This document shows, piece by piece, positions 1-10,640 of a stretch of DNA of 64,000 nt. The notes beneath the pieces were generated by a model, which was not told the origin of the DNA, searched no databases, and saw nothing but the letters and a program-made list of their open reading frames with translations. The DNA lies in contig NC_135000.1 in NCBI RefSeq assembly GCF_051020985.1, positions 25,326,784 through 25,390,783 on the forward strand, in the 5' to 3' direction. This stretch comes from Nomia melanderi. Its lineage: Eukaryota > Arthropoda > Insecta > Hymenoptera > Halictidae. The number at the start of each line of letters is the position of its first letter. Position 1 is the stretch's first letter. Position numbers and translations under genes: made by a program.

Positions 1-393
1 GCATATTTCACCGGCCCGCGTTCCGGCAAACACGCTGTTTTATTAACGACTTACTACTTTCCTACGCCAATTACCAGCTGGCCGCGATGAATCCGCTTGA
101 TTTATGTTAATTGGTTCTCGCCGGGAACTTACGCCGCTTCTCTCGCCTCCTCGGCGCTCTCGTATCGAGGATTTTTCCGCGCGACCGTTCGCGAGATGAA
201 ATACGCTCGGAGTTACTACGTTTCCGTTGCGGCTCGGATGAAGACGATTCCGCTGGTTCGGTATATTTCCAGTGTACAATGTAGTCCGGGGCGCTTCGCT
301 CGGAGAGCGTGTTTTGAGTCGCTTTTGAACCTATTCCGAGAGCGCCGTTTGTCATTTTCAAGAAATTTTTATGGATCCTACGTGTCTCGGTGC

Positions 394-656
394 TTTAAGA
401 TTTCGAGCTAAATAAAATGAGGGAACGAAAGAGAAATAAAGCGCGTTTAAGATTTCAAGCTAAATAAAGTAAGGGAACGAAGAAGTAAAACACGTGTTTA
501 AGATTTCGAGCTAAATAAAATAAGGAAAGGAGGAAAAAGTAAAGCACACGTTTAAGATTTCAAGCTAAATAAAATAAGGAAAGGAAAAAAAAGTAAAGCA
601 CACGTTTAAGATTTCAAGCCAAATAAAATAAGGGAACGAAGAAGAGATAAACGTGT
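394..656. repeat. Minisatellite, five units of 51-54 bp
   Basis: Five head-to-tail units begin near 394, 446, 497, 551 and 605. Each starts TTTAAGATTTCRAGC followed by TAAATAAA, then a purine-rich stretch of variable length ending in a CACACGT-like motif. Later units are more alike (54 bp) than the first ones (51-52 bp). There is no coding signal. The 1-393 flank shows no feature I can support. Confidence 0.9.
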
Positions 657-1425
657 TATGGTTATATGGAAAGTTATTGATGTAAATTGTAACGTTAGAA
701 TTTAATCTTAGATTTCGCAGAAGCTTTCTATCTTGGGAACTCGGAGATAAGGGTTGGAGTATTGTTCCGAGCCACTTATACGACTTCGAGAAATTAGCGA
801 AAAGCAAGTAATATTTTGCAGAGGAAGACTTAGTTCGGAACGTGAATCGAGAGTGTAATATTACTCGACCCCTCGAAGTTGAGAAAAGTGTAGTTCGGCG
901 TGCACGGTAAATCTACAACGCGAGGATGGTGAAGCACAATAGGCTGATCAAATTATCGTGTAAAACTCCCGGTCGTCGCTCAGCCATTGTCGAGGGCTGT
1001 AACGCTGACCGTGTTCCATGAAACAACGCAATACAACGCGTAACTTCCTGTCTTGCCGCCCGGCCGAAGTATCCCCAAGTTGAAATAGTTTCTCGGGGAA
1101 CTTACGTTTGTCTTTTGTGCAAGTTCGATGCCGGGCACAATGGAACGACGTTAACTCGGAACGATATTACCGACTGCTCGGGACCTCGGGCCGAGTTTCC
1201 GAGGGAAAAGTGACTGATTAACGGGCGGAGCGCGGTGGGTGTACTCGAAGGGTGTTCCGTACTTAACGCCGGCGTCTATTTTTCAGCGGCCGCGGAACTT
1301 ATTACCACCCGCTATGTAAATAGACACCGATGGGCGATATGCACCTTGCCGGAGGACGCGGAACTAGTGCTTCCTGCGACACTTCGCGGAAACCATTTGC
1401 AATGTGCCTGATAAATGACAAAACG
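657..1425. other. No gene or repeat recognised
   Basis: Mixed composition with a moderately GC-rich right half. No ORF of convincing length and no RNA gene were found. It ends at the TTAA that opens the MITE cluster. Confidence 0.6.
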
Positions 1426-1512
1426 TTAACCCTCTATGGGTCGAATTTTTGTTTGTGATTATAACGAAATCTATGCAGTAGAAACTTAATAAATATCCAC
1501 ATATGAACAAAA
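1426..1512 (+). mobile_element. Family A MITE, left-end fragment
   Basis: Starts TTAACCCTCTATGGG and continues like the complete A copy at 54228-54512 for about 85 bp, through TTTTTGTTTGTGATTATAAC and ATGCAGTAGAAACTTAATA. It then switches abruptly into family C interior sequence, so its right end is missing. This is one member of a cluster of overlapping A, B, C and H pieces running to 2527. Confidence 0.8.
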
Positions 1513-1790
1513 TTTTAGAAAGAATATTAAATTTTGTGGACGAATGTCGGCATTCCGGCGAGATGAAATTTTCATATCTTGAAGACCAAGTCACAAAGAA
1601 ATGATTTTATTACTCAAATAGCAAGGGATCAGCACGCAGTTTCCTTTTGTTCTATCAATTATACAATTGATATATAAGTTAGCTTCATCTGTTGAAGGTT
1701 TGGTACATTTCGAAGAATCTTCGTCCGCAAAGGGTTAAATTTTGTGTAATGCATCAATACGTGAAATATTGAAATAGAATGTCTCATTAA
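1513..1790 (-). mobile_element. Partial family C MITE carrying a nested B
   Basis: The flanks (about 1513-1534 and 1739-1790) match the middle of a minus-strand C element, including AATGCATCAATACGTG. Between them lies a B element. The same C/B/A arrangement recurs at 53.9-54.5 kb. The outer ends of this C copy are lost: its left side is fused to an A fragment, and its right side is opened by an A element at the TTAA at 1787-1790. Confidence 0.75.
1535..1738 (+). mobile_element. Family B MITE nested in C
   Basis: About 204 bp closely matching the complete B at 54669-54876: GGACGAATGTCGGCATT at the left, AGCTTCATCTGTTGAAGG near the right, and TTCGTCCGCAAAGGGTTAA at the end. The expected left tip TTAACCCTTTGC is replaced by TTAAATTTTGT. 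The sequence TTAAATTTTGTG also follows the right end, so the element is flanked by a 12-bp direct repeat rather than only TTAA. The copy at 53976-54179 has the same scar. Confidence 0.85.
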
Positions 1791-1945
1791 CCCTCTGTGG
1801 GCCGAATTTTTGTTCACGATTATAACGAAATCTATGCAGTAGAAACTTAATGAATATCCATATGAATACGAATTAACAATGTATTCGATAGTTCCCATAA
1901 TTTCATCAAATATATTTCGTAACTTTTATGTTACAATGACGTTAA
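1787..1945 (+). mobile_element. Family A MITE, right end lost
   Basis: Starts TTAACCCTCTGTGGGCC and follows the A consensus through the ATGAATACGAATTAACAA region and the GTTACAATGACGTTAAAC motif. It departs near 1945, before the expected right terminus. It sits at a TTAA inside minus-strand C sequence, the same position as the A at 54228. Confidence 0.8.
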
Positions 1946-2092
1946 ACCTCGACGTAGGTCGAGGAAAGTGGAGATTAAAATGATACAGGAGAGCTTTCAA
2001 GATTCCTTGACGCTTGTAACCTGGAATATCCGCACGTTCGACGCGTTTCAAACCTATAGGCACGATTTACGAACAGTTTTTAGAAACTTCTG

Positions 2093-2260
2093 TTAACCCT
2101 CTGTGGGCCGAATTTTTGTTTACGATTATAACGAAATCTATGCAGTAGAAACTGATTACTTAATTTTATTCACCACTTTGAGCGCAAAATGAAATAAATC
2201 AACAAGATGCCAATATACTGATATGAAACTTCAAAGTTACACGAGCCCACAGAGGGTTAA
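2093..2260 (+). mobile_element. Family A MITE, internally deleted
   Basis: Both termini are intact: TTAACCCTCTGTGGGCC at the left and GAGCCCACAGAGGGTTAA at the right, about 15 bp of inverted repeat. It is 168 bp long, against 285 bp for the copy at 54228-54512. The missing piece lies between GCAGTAGAAACT and AAACTGATTACTT, and the AAACT shared by both edges suggests a microhomology deletion. Confidence 0.9.
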
Positions 2261-2262
2261 TT

Positions 2263-2393
2263 AATATAGAAAAAGGAAACTACGCGATGATCTCTCGCTG
2301 TTCGACTAACTAAATCATTCGCCTGGAACTTAGTCTTCCAAATAGGTGAATTTCATCTCGCCGAAATGTCGACAGTCGTCCGCGAAGGGTTAA
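2263..2393 (-). mobile_element. Family B MITE, minus strand, partial
   Basis: Reads in reverse as TTAACCCTTCGCGGACGAC, then TGTCGACATTTCGGCGAG, and onwards through the B interior to GCGTAGTTTCC. The distal third of the family is missing where it meets the A element's right end. The terminal TTAA at 2390-2393 is shared with the next element. Confidence 0.8.
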
Positions 2394-2505
2394 CACGTTG
2401 AATGCCGCGGGGGGCGCCGGTCAACCGAATTGAATTACTGTAGTTCACTCGATGTAACGCTATTTGGAAACATTTCTACATTATAAATGACGTTACCTAA
2501 TTAAA
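2390..2505 (-). mobile_element. Family H MITE, one-end fragment
   Basis: Begins TTAACACGTTGAATGCCGC, the reverse of the H right end seen at 51992 and 33712, and continues with a CGGTCAACCGAATTGAATTA stretch similar to those copies. No opposite terminus is seen; it runs into an A right-end fragment at about 2508. Confidence 0.65.
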
Positions 2506-2507
2506 AC

Positions 2508-2527
2508 ACGAGCCCACAGAGGGTTAA
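2508..2527 (+). mobile_element. Family A MITE, right-terminus remnant
   Basis: Only the last 20 bases of family A are present (ACGAGCCCACAGAGGGTTAA). It follows H sequence directly and closes the 1.4-2.5 kb cluster. Confidence 0.7.
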
Positions 2528-3771
2528 CTTGATGCTGTCTCCGAATGAAATCTTGAAATCAATTGATCCACGAAAATACACAAAACATAGGTTTCAAGGT
2601 TCACCACCTTAATAAATCAATAGAACCGTAAATGTTCACACGGTACAGGGGATGAACTCAGGGGTAGTAATTTCGATTTCATGAGAACATATACCTTCCA
2701 GAGTTCCGGGAAGTAATTACAGTTCTACGGCGTAACCGTAAGTTATTTAATTAGTTAAAGCGGAATATAAAGGCGAAAGTTCTATTGTCTCGTGCGCCAG
2801 GGTAGAATATTTCACCGTGCAACGTAGAACGCGCAACATTGCTTCTTCAGCGGCCGTGCGTTCCGTTGTTTCCATTTCGCTTTCAAAGGGAAAAAATGTA
2901 TTCCACTCGGCCGTCTTTGCCGGGGTTCCACTTCTGCGCGAACGGATTCACAGGGAAACCCGCTGCTACCATGTAGAACGCGTTCGTGTGTCTCGGGCTG
3001 TGCGGGGGGTACACGAATAAACCCCGTGGCCACCCGCACGCCGGCAGGCCATTAGAATTTCGCCGCGGCGGCAGCCCTTTTTCTTCGTTTCGGTGTTCGC
3101 AGTTCATAAACCTACCGTGTAAACATGTGTCACTAAATGGAAGGACGAGAATAAGGGTGACAAGAGCAACAAAAGGCACGGCCTCGGTGAATCGTCGAGT
3201 CGTTAGGCGAACTCCGGGCAAAGTGGGACCATATTTAACGGCGTTCCTACCGTGCAGCAATGTTCCGACGCCGCTTACAACGTTGTTCGGGATTCGCACG
3301 CCACCGTGCAAATCGCCCGGAATTTTCGCCGGGTTTACGCGAGCGCGAGCACGCGAACGGCGGGGAAATGTCGCCCCGGCCGTCAAGGCGAAACCCGCGA
3401 AATTCCGTTTCCGCCGCGACCGGGCGCCGATGAAATCGCGATCCGCGATGAAAATTTCCAATTTCACGGGCGGCGGGCGCAAGACAAAAATCCACCCCGG
3501 CCGCCAAGGGATCCCGCGGATTCAATTCGAAACGGAAACCAGGTTTGTTTTCCGGCTTTCGGGCCGGTTCAACCGGATCCCGCGAAATTTTATATCGCTG
3601 CGAATATTATGGCCGACGTCCCGGTCCGGCGAGGGTTTCCAATTTCACGGGGCGTTATGCTGCGTCTAGCGCAGGAGGAAGATTCATTCTGCTCGTTAAT
3701 GGATTCATTAAATTCCGCTTCGTACGGGGACTTTGGTAGATTTCGAATTTCTAGCTTAGCGGAATCTCGAT
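2528..3771. other. GC-rich region without a supported gene
   Basis: AT-rich to about 2800, then GC- and CpG-rich, especially 3050-3680. Long frames are open on both strands across the same bases, which points to composition rather than coding. A short motif, TTTCCAATTTCACGGG, occurs near 3449 and 3637. No domain was recognised. Confidence 0.6.
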
Positions 3772-4245
3772 TACTTCTAATGAAATTCATCGGTTGGCAT
3801 GTTCTTTTATGTGTCTTTGAGTATCTGCTATTTCGTGTTTTGTTATAGAAAAAGGGTGAACAAGGAATTAGACAGACAAGAAGATTTTAGGGACAACGGT
3901 GCGTCAGTTCGATTGCAACGGAGAATTTTCACCGTGAACACCTCGCGAAAGCAATATTTCCGAGTGCGTTGCTGGTTAACGACGCTAAGCGACCTCCTAT
4001 AGCATTAGCCTTCCAATCTTATTTCTAATGAAATTCATCGGTTGGTATGTTTTATGTGTCTTCGAATGATTATCTGCTATTTCGTGATTTGTTATAGAAA
4101 AAGGGTGAACAAGGAATTAGACAGACGAGAAGATTTTAGGGACAACGGTGCGTCAGGAGAATTTTCACCGGAAACACCTCGCGAAAGCAATATTTCCGAG
4201 TGCGTAGCTGGTTAACGACGCCGCGCGACCTCCTATAGCATTAGC
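3772..4245. repeat. Tandem duplication, 248-bp period
   Basis: The block starting TTCTAATGAAATTCATCGG near 3775 is repeated from about 4023. Shared motifs include AAAAAGGGTGAACAAGGAAT, GGGACAACGGTGCGTCAG and GACCTCCTATAGCATTAGC. The second unit has lost a short segment after GTGCGTCAG and carries a few substitutions. It overlaps no recognisable gene. Confidence 0.93.
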
Positions 4246-4248
4246 AAT

Positions 4249-4963
4249 CTCCGCCCGGCGAACACCGCGCGCTATCGGGCGCGATTAAATTGAACAACCG
4301 AGCGCACCGATCCGCGCGCAGCTACATCTGCTCTCGGCCCGTCCGGGAAATGCTGAAAAAACGGGCTGGTAAACATTTTAATGAACAGCGAGTTAATCGA
4401 TTCGAGCCGGACAGGCCGCGGGGCCAATTATAAACTCAATCTCTGGCTGACGTTGCGAAAATTGGATTCCCGCGCTGGAATTACGTTCCGCTTCTTATTC
4501 AAATTTCCCCGAAAGCGTCGCGCCGCTGAGATACTCGGAGCCAGGGTTAGGGTCTCTTTGGCTTCCGGTCCCGTTCTTTCATCGCATCGGTTGCGGGATC
4601 GGCGACAGCTAAAGCGAGTGTCACGAGTCTTCGCGAAAATGCGGAGAAACGTCGATTCGCGCTTCAAATTTAGGCGAAGAAACATCAGCCAGCGAGGTCG
4701 AGTCGGTGATTCCGTGTTAAAACATTCGAAGCGGGGCACGGTGCTCCGTTTCTAAGGAAAAACTAGGAGAAAAATAAACTCCGAGAACGTCCCTCTATTC
4801 CCACGTTGAAATATTCCAAACCTCTAACCTTTAACCTCGCTGCTCTATTTCTAAATGCCCGAAAATAACCTGCGAATCGCTGGTCTATTTCCAGCTGGGA
4901 ATTCAAAGTAAATACCAGAAATAACTAAAAATTAATGAACCCCGCTCGGACTCGATGACGCGT
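4249..4963. other. No gene or repeat recognised
   Basis: GC-rich in 4249-4740, then plainer sequence. Short overlapping frames are open on both strands between 4381 and 4755, with no recognisable domain. Confidence 0.55.
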
Positions 4964-5201
4964 TTAACCTTTTGCACTCGGAAATTTCTCATCAGAAATA
5001 TTTAAAATTTCTCGATGAGGCGATATTCTTTGAAATTAACTCGAACGGAAAACACAAGTATATTAAGGAGCCAAGCTATTTTATTCCAATATTTCACGCA
5101 TGGAGGCGTTATAGACGGTTCAATATTAAATATCAAATTTTATAGTTTTACTTCATCAAATCAAGTGGTGACTGAGTCACCTCTCGAGTGCAAAGGGTTA
5201 A
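4964..5201 (+). mobile_element. Family C MITE, full length (238 bp)
   Basis: Left end TTAACCTTTTGCACTCGG, right end CGAGTGCAAAGGGTTAA: inverted termini flanked by TTAA. The interior carries the C landmarks: TTTCTCATCAGAAATATTTA, GATATTCTTTGAAATTAAC, CAATATTTCACGCATGGAGG, and AAATCAAGTGGTGACTGAGT before the right end. It is too small to encode a transposase, so it is non-autonomous. Its right TTAA is also the left TTAA of the following B element. Confidence 0.93.
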
Positions 5202-5410
5202 CCCTCTGCGGACGGAGATTATTTAAAATATACGAAAGTTAAGGAAGATCCTGCCGAAGTACGCATCGAATGCTTAAACAATAGAGAAACAGGAAACAAT
5301 TCACCGATCCTTCGCTGTTTCAGTAACTAAATCATTTCTCTGAAACTTAGTATCACAAACATGAGAGTCTGATCTCGACAGAGTGTCGACATTCGTCCGC
5401 AAAGGGTCAA
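5198..5410 (-). mobile_element. Family B MITE, minus strand (213 bp)
   Basis: Left edge TTAACCCTCTGCGGACGGAG and right edge GTCGACATTCGTCCGCAAAGGGTCAA give the B inverted termini; the last TTAA has decayed to TCAA. The interior, in reverse, matches the B family. It abuts the C element with a single shared TTAA at 5198-5201. Confidence 0.87.
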
Positions 5411-6592
5411 ACACCAAACACGAGGACCGCTCGCGAGAGCGACGGCTAAACGATTTAATACGCTCCTAAACAGGTTCGCGTCGAACAATTTTTCACGCCG
5501 CCGGCTTCCCTGGGGCGAGACGAGTGTCCCGTGCGCCGCCGTCGCCGGAATATATCGTCGAATTCGAGGGTAGCCCGGTTCAGCCGAGCGGAGTCTAGAC
5601 GGGACAGGTCCGAGGCCGGTCGCAAAGTCGATTTTAACGGGACGGGTATCGACGGCCGGCTGCGACACGGAAATCGAGCATGTACGTGTCCCGCGAAGGG
5701 ATTAAACCGATTTTATTGCTCCCGCTCCGGGATCGATCCGGCGAGGAGCTGGAAACGTGACTCGTGACGGTCGCGCGAAATTCGTCACGGTGACGGGAGA
5801 GAAAAAAGAGGAGCGAAACGGGGTCGGGGGGCTGAAAAAAAGGAAGTGGCTGGCACGCCGGGGGTGGAACGAGGCGACGCGGGGCGGCGGACAGGGGGAC
5901 AGGGACTCTTGTCAAGCCCGGTTGACGACCGACCACCGCTGCTCGAACGACGCGGTTCCGAACAGCAACTGGTGGGCCGAAGTTGCTCTCTCGCGCGGCG
6001 CGGCGCGACTCGGCGCGGATGGAAACGCCGGAAAACGGCCAGCCCAAGTCTCGCCCGGCCGGTGATTAACCCACATACCGCGGAACAATGGGGTTAACGA
6101 AGATTTCCAGCGGACCTTCCTGACCCCGTTCATACTCGATGATAATTGATTTACCGAGCCGGCTCGAACTGACGACGCGAAAGACCCGCGGAGTCGTTGC
6201 ACGGGCATCGGGCGCGTGATTGGAGCCGCGACTTCTGGGAACCTGTTTCGGGGATTGATTCGGTCGAGAGTTTCGGAATGATTGGTTTTCATTAATTTCT
6301 TCTATTTTTCGCCTCGATGGACGAGAGTGCTTGGATGTTTTGTTTGCGATGGAATTGGAGTATCGAGGATTACTCGGTAGCTTTCGGTAAGAATGTGATT
6401 AGGTTGCTTTGTATTTGTTTGATCGTTTGAGTGCTGAGGAGCCATATAGCGCTCTTGTGTTGTGTCAGTAATTATAATTTTCTTACTATAGTCTTCAAGA
6501 AATGAATCTAAATTTATTTGAATAAATGTTATTTTTTGATATTTTTCTGTAATAGCACGATATTTGTGATCTCATTAGATAAGTACTCTTAT
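5411..6592. other. GC-rich region without a supported gene
   Basis: Strongly GC- and CpG-rich to about 6260, then AT-rich. Several frames are open on both strands (for example 5531-6065 and 5634-6292) without a recognisable motif. No repeat family member was seen. Confidence 0.55.
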
Positions 6593-6831
6593 TAACCCCT
6601 TGCCCACCAACGAGTGAGACTCGTGGTGAAGATTTTCAACATGATTCAACAAATATATTACTCAGTTCATTCGAATTCAAAGTAAATATTATTCCCCTGT
6701 AATCAACTAATATACTTCAAAGGAAACATAGACATAACATATGCTTCGAATTTTTCTCTTTGTCCAATAAATCATTAATGACGAAGTAGCCGTATCGATC
6801 ACAGTTTAGAAACTATAGACCAAAGGGTTAT
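6593..6831 (+). mobile_element. Family E MITE (subtype 2), 239 bp
   Basis: Starts TTAACCCCTTGCCCACC, then GAGTGAGACTCGTGGTGAAG, and ends ACCAAAGGGTTAT. The body is nearly collinear with 39174-39418, including CAGTTCATTCGAATTCAAAG and CATAACATATGCTT. It shares the left terminal region with the E inside the 20283-20522 composite but has a different interior, hence a subtype. Confidence 0.87.
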
Positions 6832-7777
6832 ATTTTTCTGCATACACACCTAATCACTTCCGCATTTTTGGTAGATATCCACGAAAGTTTAGCATCCAAA
6901 CGGTTAATTTGGTTTTTGAATTTGTAATGGTACCTTGAGTTCGGTTAGTGAATGGTGAACGGAAGAAGTCTTTTTTGATGTTCTTTTCACAGTTTGTTTA
7001 GTAGAGTGTAACGTGTGCGAGGGAAAGTAGAGATGAACCGATGACAACTGCACGTTGTCGGTCTACTAATTAGCATAAGAAAGGTCGGAAATCAAAACGA
7101 CAAGGGGCAATTAAAATTTTAATTAGAGCCCGTTGTCTGTTCGTAGCTTCAACGAAACTGCTTCAGCCGGAAGCGAGGGAAGAACTAAAAAGTCGAGTTT
7201 GCCCTATCGTCGGCGAGCTGCCGTTCGAAAAATAAACCCCGGCGAAGATCGTCTTTCGGGCTCGATCCCGGCGACAAGCATTATGCATACAAATTCGTTC
7301 GATGGAACGGAAAATGGCCAGGAAGCGAAAGTCCCGCGGCATCGATTCCATTCTGGCCGCGTTCTTTCATATCGCGGCTTAATAAACGATCCCCGCACGA
7401 CGTCGGGGATTCAATAATTTCGATGCTTGAAAGAGCCAGAATTTTTATCGTACTAATAACAGAAATTTATGTAACCACTCGGACGTTGGGTTAAGGGGGC
7501 ACGTAGCGTCCCCGAGGATACAAAAGGGTGCCACTGGATAAGGGAATCAAAATTTCACCGGAAAATTGGATGAAATCCACCGATAACCGTCTCGCCGGTA
7601 GCTCCCGATCCCTTGGTTCCAATTTCTTCGATCTTCGAAACTTGAAAAGGGGATGAAAACGAAATATTTCAACGTCGTTCAAACTTGCAACCAAAATGTT
7701 CAATTATAAAATCGAGGATCTAATAAGAGTTTCCACCTGCCAAAACCTGTTCAAATTTCAAGCTAAAAAATAAACTA
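6832..7777. other. No gene or repeat recognised
   Basis: Plain non-repetitive sequence. Overlapping frames are open on both strands between 7133 and 7417, which argues against a real exon. A GC-richer patch lies at 7130-7420. Confidence 0.55.
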
Positions 7778-7967
7778 TTAACCCTTTGTACTCGAGAGAT
7801 GACTCTTAGTCTCCACCTGATTTGATGAAGTAAAACTAAAATTTGATATTTAATATTGAACCGTATATAACATCGGTGCGTGAATTATTGTGATTTCTGT
7901 GATTGTAAATCTCAATTCACTTGTGATTTCTCTTTGAGTTAATTTTAAAAAATATCATCTTCGTCTC
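7778..7967 (-). mobile_element. Family C MITE, partial, minus strand
   Basis: Starts TTAACCCTTTGTACTCGAGAG, then CTGATTTGATGAAGTAAAAC, which in reverse matches the right half of C. Similarity persists, weakly, to AATATCATCTTCGTCTC. Then a D element begins at a TTAA, and the distal C terminus is not found beyond it. Confidence 0.8.
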
Positions 7968-8132
7968 TTAACTCTGAACTCGAGGGCTCCGAAGCAAAGC
8001 CATTTAAAATTCATCATTACAAACTGTGAAACTTCATTGTTAATATGCTTTTATGTTAATATGCTTTTTCTATTAAAATTGCTCGTATCGCTGGTAATAA
8101 AAATGAGAAAAAGTTTCGAGTGCAAAGGGTAA
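7968..8132 (-). mobile_element. Family D MITE, minus strand (165 bp)
   Basis: Left edge TTAACTCTGAACTCGAGGGC with TCCGAAGC; right edge TTTCGAGTGCAAAGGGTAA. In reverse it matches the D copy at 52620-52844, notably around the ATATGCTTTTTC motif and the GGTAAT before the tip. About 60 bp of the middle is missing. It occupies a TTAA at the end of the partial C element. Confidence 0.75.
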
Positions 8133-10503
8133 AATGAAAAGTATGGCTGAAAACCTAAAAATCCGCATTTTCTCTTGTAACTACCCCAGTAAAAATAGAG
8201 TTAAGATCGCAGCGGAGCAGCTATTCTTTCTAAGCACCCTATCGAACGGTTCATCGTCGATTTAATTTAGTACAGACACCTTTCGCACCCTTCGGCGCGA
8301 CGCCCTTTATCGCTCGATATGCGTGCACCTAAGAGACGCTTCCTCCGTGTAAGGAAAAGATCGACGCCGTAAATTTCATTGACCGACGAAATAGATGCTG
8401 TCGTCCGTATCGATACCGTCTCGGTTAAGACACACGACCGCGCCCCGGCGCGCTCGTGAAATATTCCGCAAGGCGGAGGCAGAACAAAAATGGCGGCGTT
8501 AAGTGGCGCGGCGCTCCGCGATAAAGGTTCCTCGGTTCTCGTCGATCGAGGAAGTTCCTTCTCCGCCTTGTTTATTAACGAGCCGCGGCGCCCGTGCAAC
8601 TGCGCTTTTAATTGCACGACAATCCCGCGGAAATGATAATCGGCCGCGCTGACGGGCGCGGACGACGGGATTTCGTCGGAAACGCCGGAACGAACGCGAC
8701 GCTCATCGGAATTGTTAAACGGGCTTCATTATTTGCATACGCGAGCGTCGTGTTATTAAATTAATTATTATTTCCCATCGACCGCTTGATTATACACGCC
8801 GGGCCCATAATCGGAATACATTAAATGACTTTTTCGCGCTCGATCGCCGGCAGGAAGGTGCGACGACTGATAAAGGCGGGCCCGGAATTAACTAAATTGC
8901 TTCCCTCGACGGCGCGATAACGGGCCGCCGCGTTTCGCGTAATTGCGGACGCCAAAACCGCGGAAAATCGACAATCCATCGATGACCCCGTTAACCCAAG
9001 ACGCAACCGTTCCCTTCCTGTTCGCTCCTTTCACTTTCTTCCTTTCACGTGCTTACGCTTTCGACGCGAGAAGCCTCGTATCGCGTTAAACTTAAAGGAA
9101 TCCCAATAAAACGCCGAACGGACGGCTCCCAAGCAGCAAGAACAGGAGTCCGCGGTAGAAGGATGCCGGAGTGGATAGCAATAACCGCATCCCCTACTCT
9201 CGAACGGGCAATTTCGTTTGCTCTAAGTACTCTCTCCGCGAAGGAGGTGTGACTCCTTGAACTTTCCCAAGAAAACGCGACGTACAGCCAGCCCGAAGCG
9301 TGTCCGTCATTCCGTGACGAGGGTGTGTCTACTCGAGGCGGAGTGTCTCGCGCCGGATAGCCCCCGCCGACCGATTTTCTGCGGGATTACGGTCGTTAGA
9401 TTGATTTCGCCGGCAATAACCGGCAACAATGAAAACGAGTTTCCCGTTTAGCGCGATCGTACGTGTACTTTAACGCCTCAACCGTCGAATTCCCTCCGCA
9501 AAGTGTTATTCGCCACCTTCGAACCGAGTATCATATTCGCTTACACGAGTTTAACTCTAACTAAACGGTACCCCCGACTTTGAAGAAATGAATGTTAATC
9601 CCGCGAATTCCCCATTTTCGAATAATTAACACACGCAGAACTAAATACCAGGAAATTCAAGAAAATATACTTTAAATCGTAGGTAGAAGCATTGAAAACA
9701 GGCTCCTCTGTTCCAACCAGCGCAACACCATCGATTTCCGTTAAGCCGAGCCACAAACCTTTGCCTCGAGTCTCTCTCGTTATTACATGGAAAACGGGTT
9801 GAACATTCCCGGTTAATTCCCGGTTCCGAGCGGCTGTCCACGGTAAACCGGCAAAACGCTGCTTTGTAAGTCGATCCCGCGATGACTGATCCCCTAAGTT
9901 AGCCGCGCGACGCGGATCCATAACTCCCGGTTTATGGTGTTTGACGACAGCCGAGCCACGTCGTCCAAGGTGGGCTTGATGGCCCCATTCGCTTTTATTG
10001 CGACCAGAACCGTTCCAAGATGGAGGAGGTGCCGGGCGAGCCCGCGCACGCGGGGAACACGGCAGAGATTAGACACGGAAGGCCGGGGCCGGTGATCGGC
10101 TCGATTACCCGCGAAAGTGATCCTTAACGGTCACGTGACCCGGCGGGGCGGCCGGGTCGGCTGGCTCCTATCCCCGTGAAATTCGTTATCGCCGGGGAAC
10201 CGTGCTCGCGTGAACGGGTGCCTAATGTCCGCGAATCGATCCGCGCGAGGGAGATTGTTTTCCAGCGATCCTTGCGTAATCGGACCCCGCCCGGCCGATT
10301 TGCATACTCCCGATCCCACGATAAGTCGGCTCCCGATTTTTGCGCCACCGGCGAGCCGGGGCGGGTTCGGAGACAAATGAACGAGATTCAATCGCTGGGA
10401 ACATCTTTGAAGAAAAATTTCGAGCGGAATGCAGGGGAGCCCCGGTATTTGTCCCTGTCATGATTGCTTCGCGTGAGTCGAGGGAAATGCAGTTTTCGTG
10501 TTA
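8133..10503. other. No gene recognised; mixed GC-rich DNA
   Basis: GC-rich at 8260-9000 and 9820-10460, plainer between. No repeat family member was found. Open frames (for example 8267-8617 minus, 9595-9921 minus, 10176-10463 plus) overlap frames on the other strand or show no domain. An AT-rich block with an ATTTGCAT octamer lies at 8725-8775; it could be a regulatory element, but I have no direct evidence. Confidence 0.5.
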
Positions 10504-10640
10504 TTTAACGCGTTGAATCGTGGGGCCACCGGTGAAGCAAATCGAATTACTATGGTTCGTTTAATTAAAGATTCGACGTTTCTTATTATAAACAATGCCA
10601 GCGGTGATATTGAGGACGATTAGCGTGCAATGATAACGTG
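10504..10640 (-). mobile_element. Family H MITE, one-end fragment
   Basis: Begins TTAACGCGTTGAATCG, then GCCACCGGTGAAGCAAATCG and AATTACTATGGTTCG, resembling the reversed H right end seen at 33712 and 51992. No partner terminus is visible; the right limit is approximate. Confidence 0.55.

Noticed and set aside
2986..3669. 227-codon plus-strand frame
   Set aside because: GC-rich block with minus-strand frames of similar length over the same bases; Arg-, Gly- and Pro-rich composition without a motif.
8700..8780. AT-rich block with an ATTTGCAT octamer as an enhancer
   Set aside because: A single short motif in AT-rich DNA is not evidence; conservation data would be needed.
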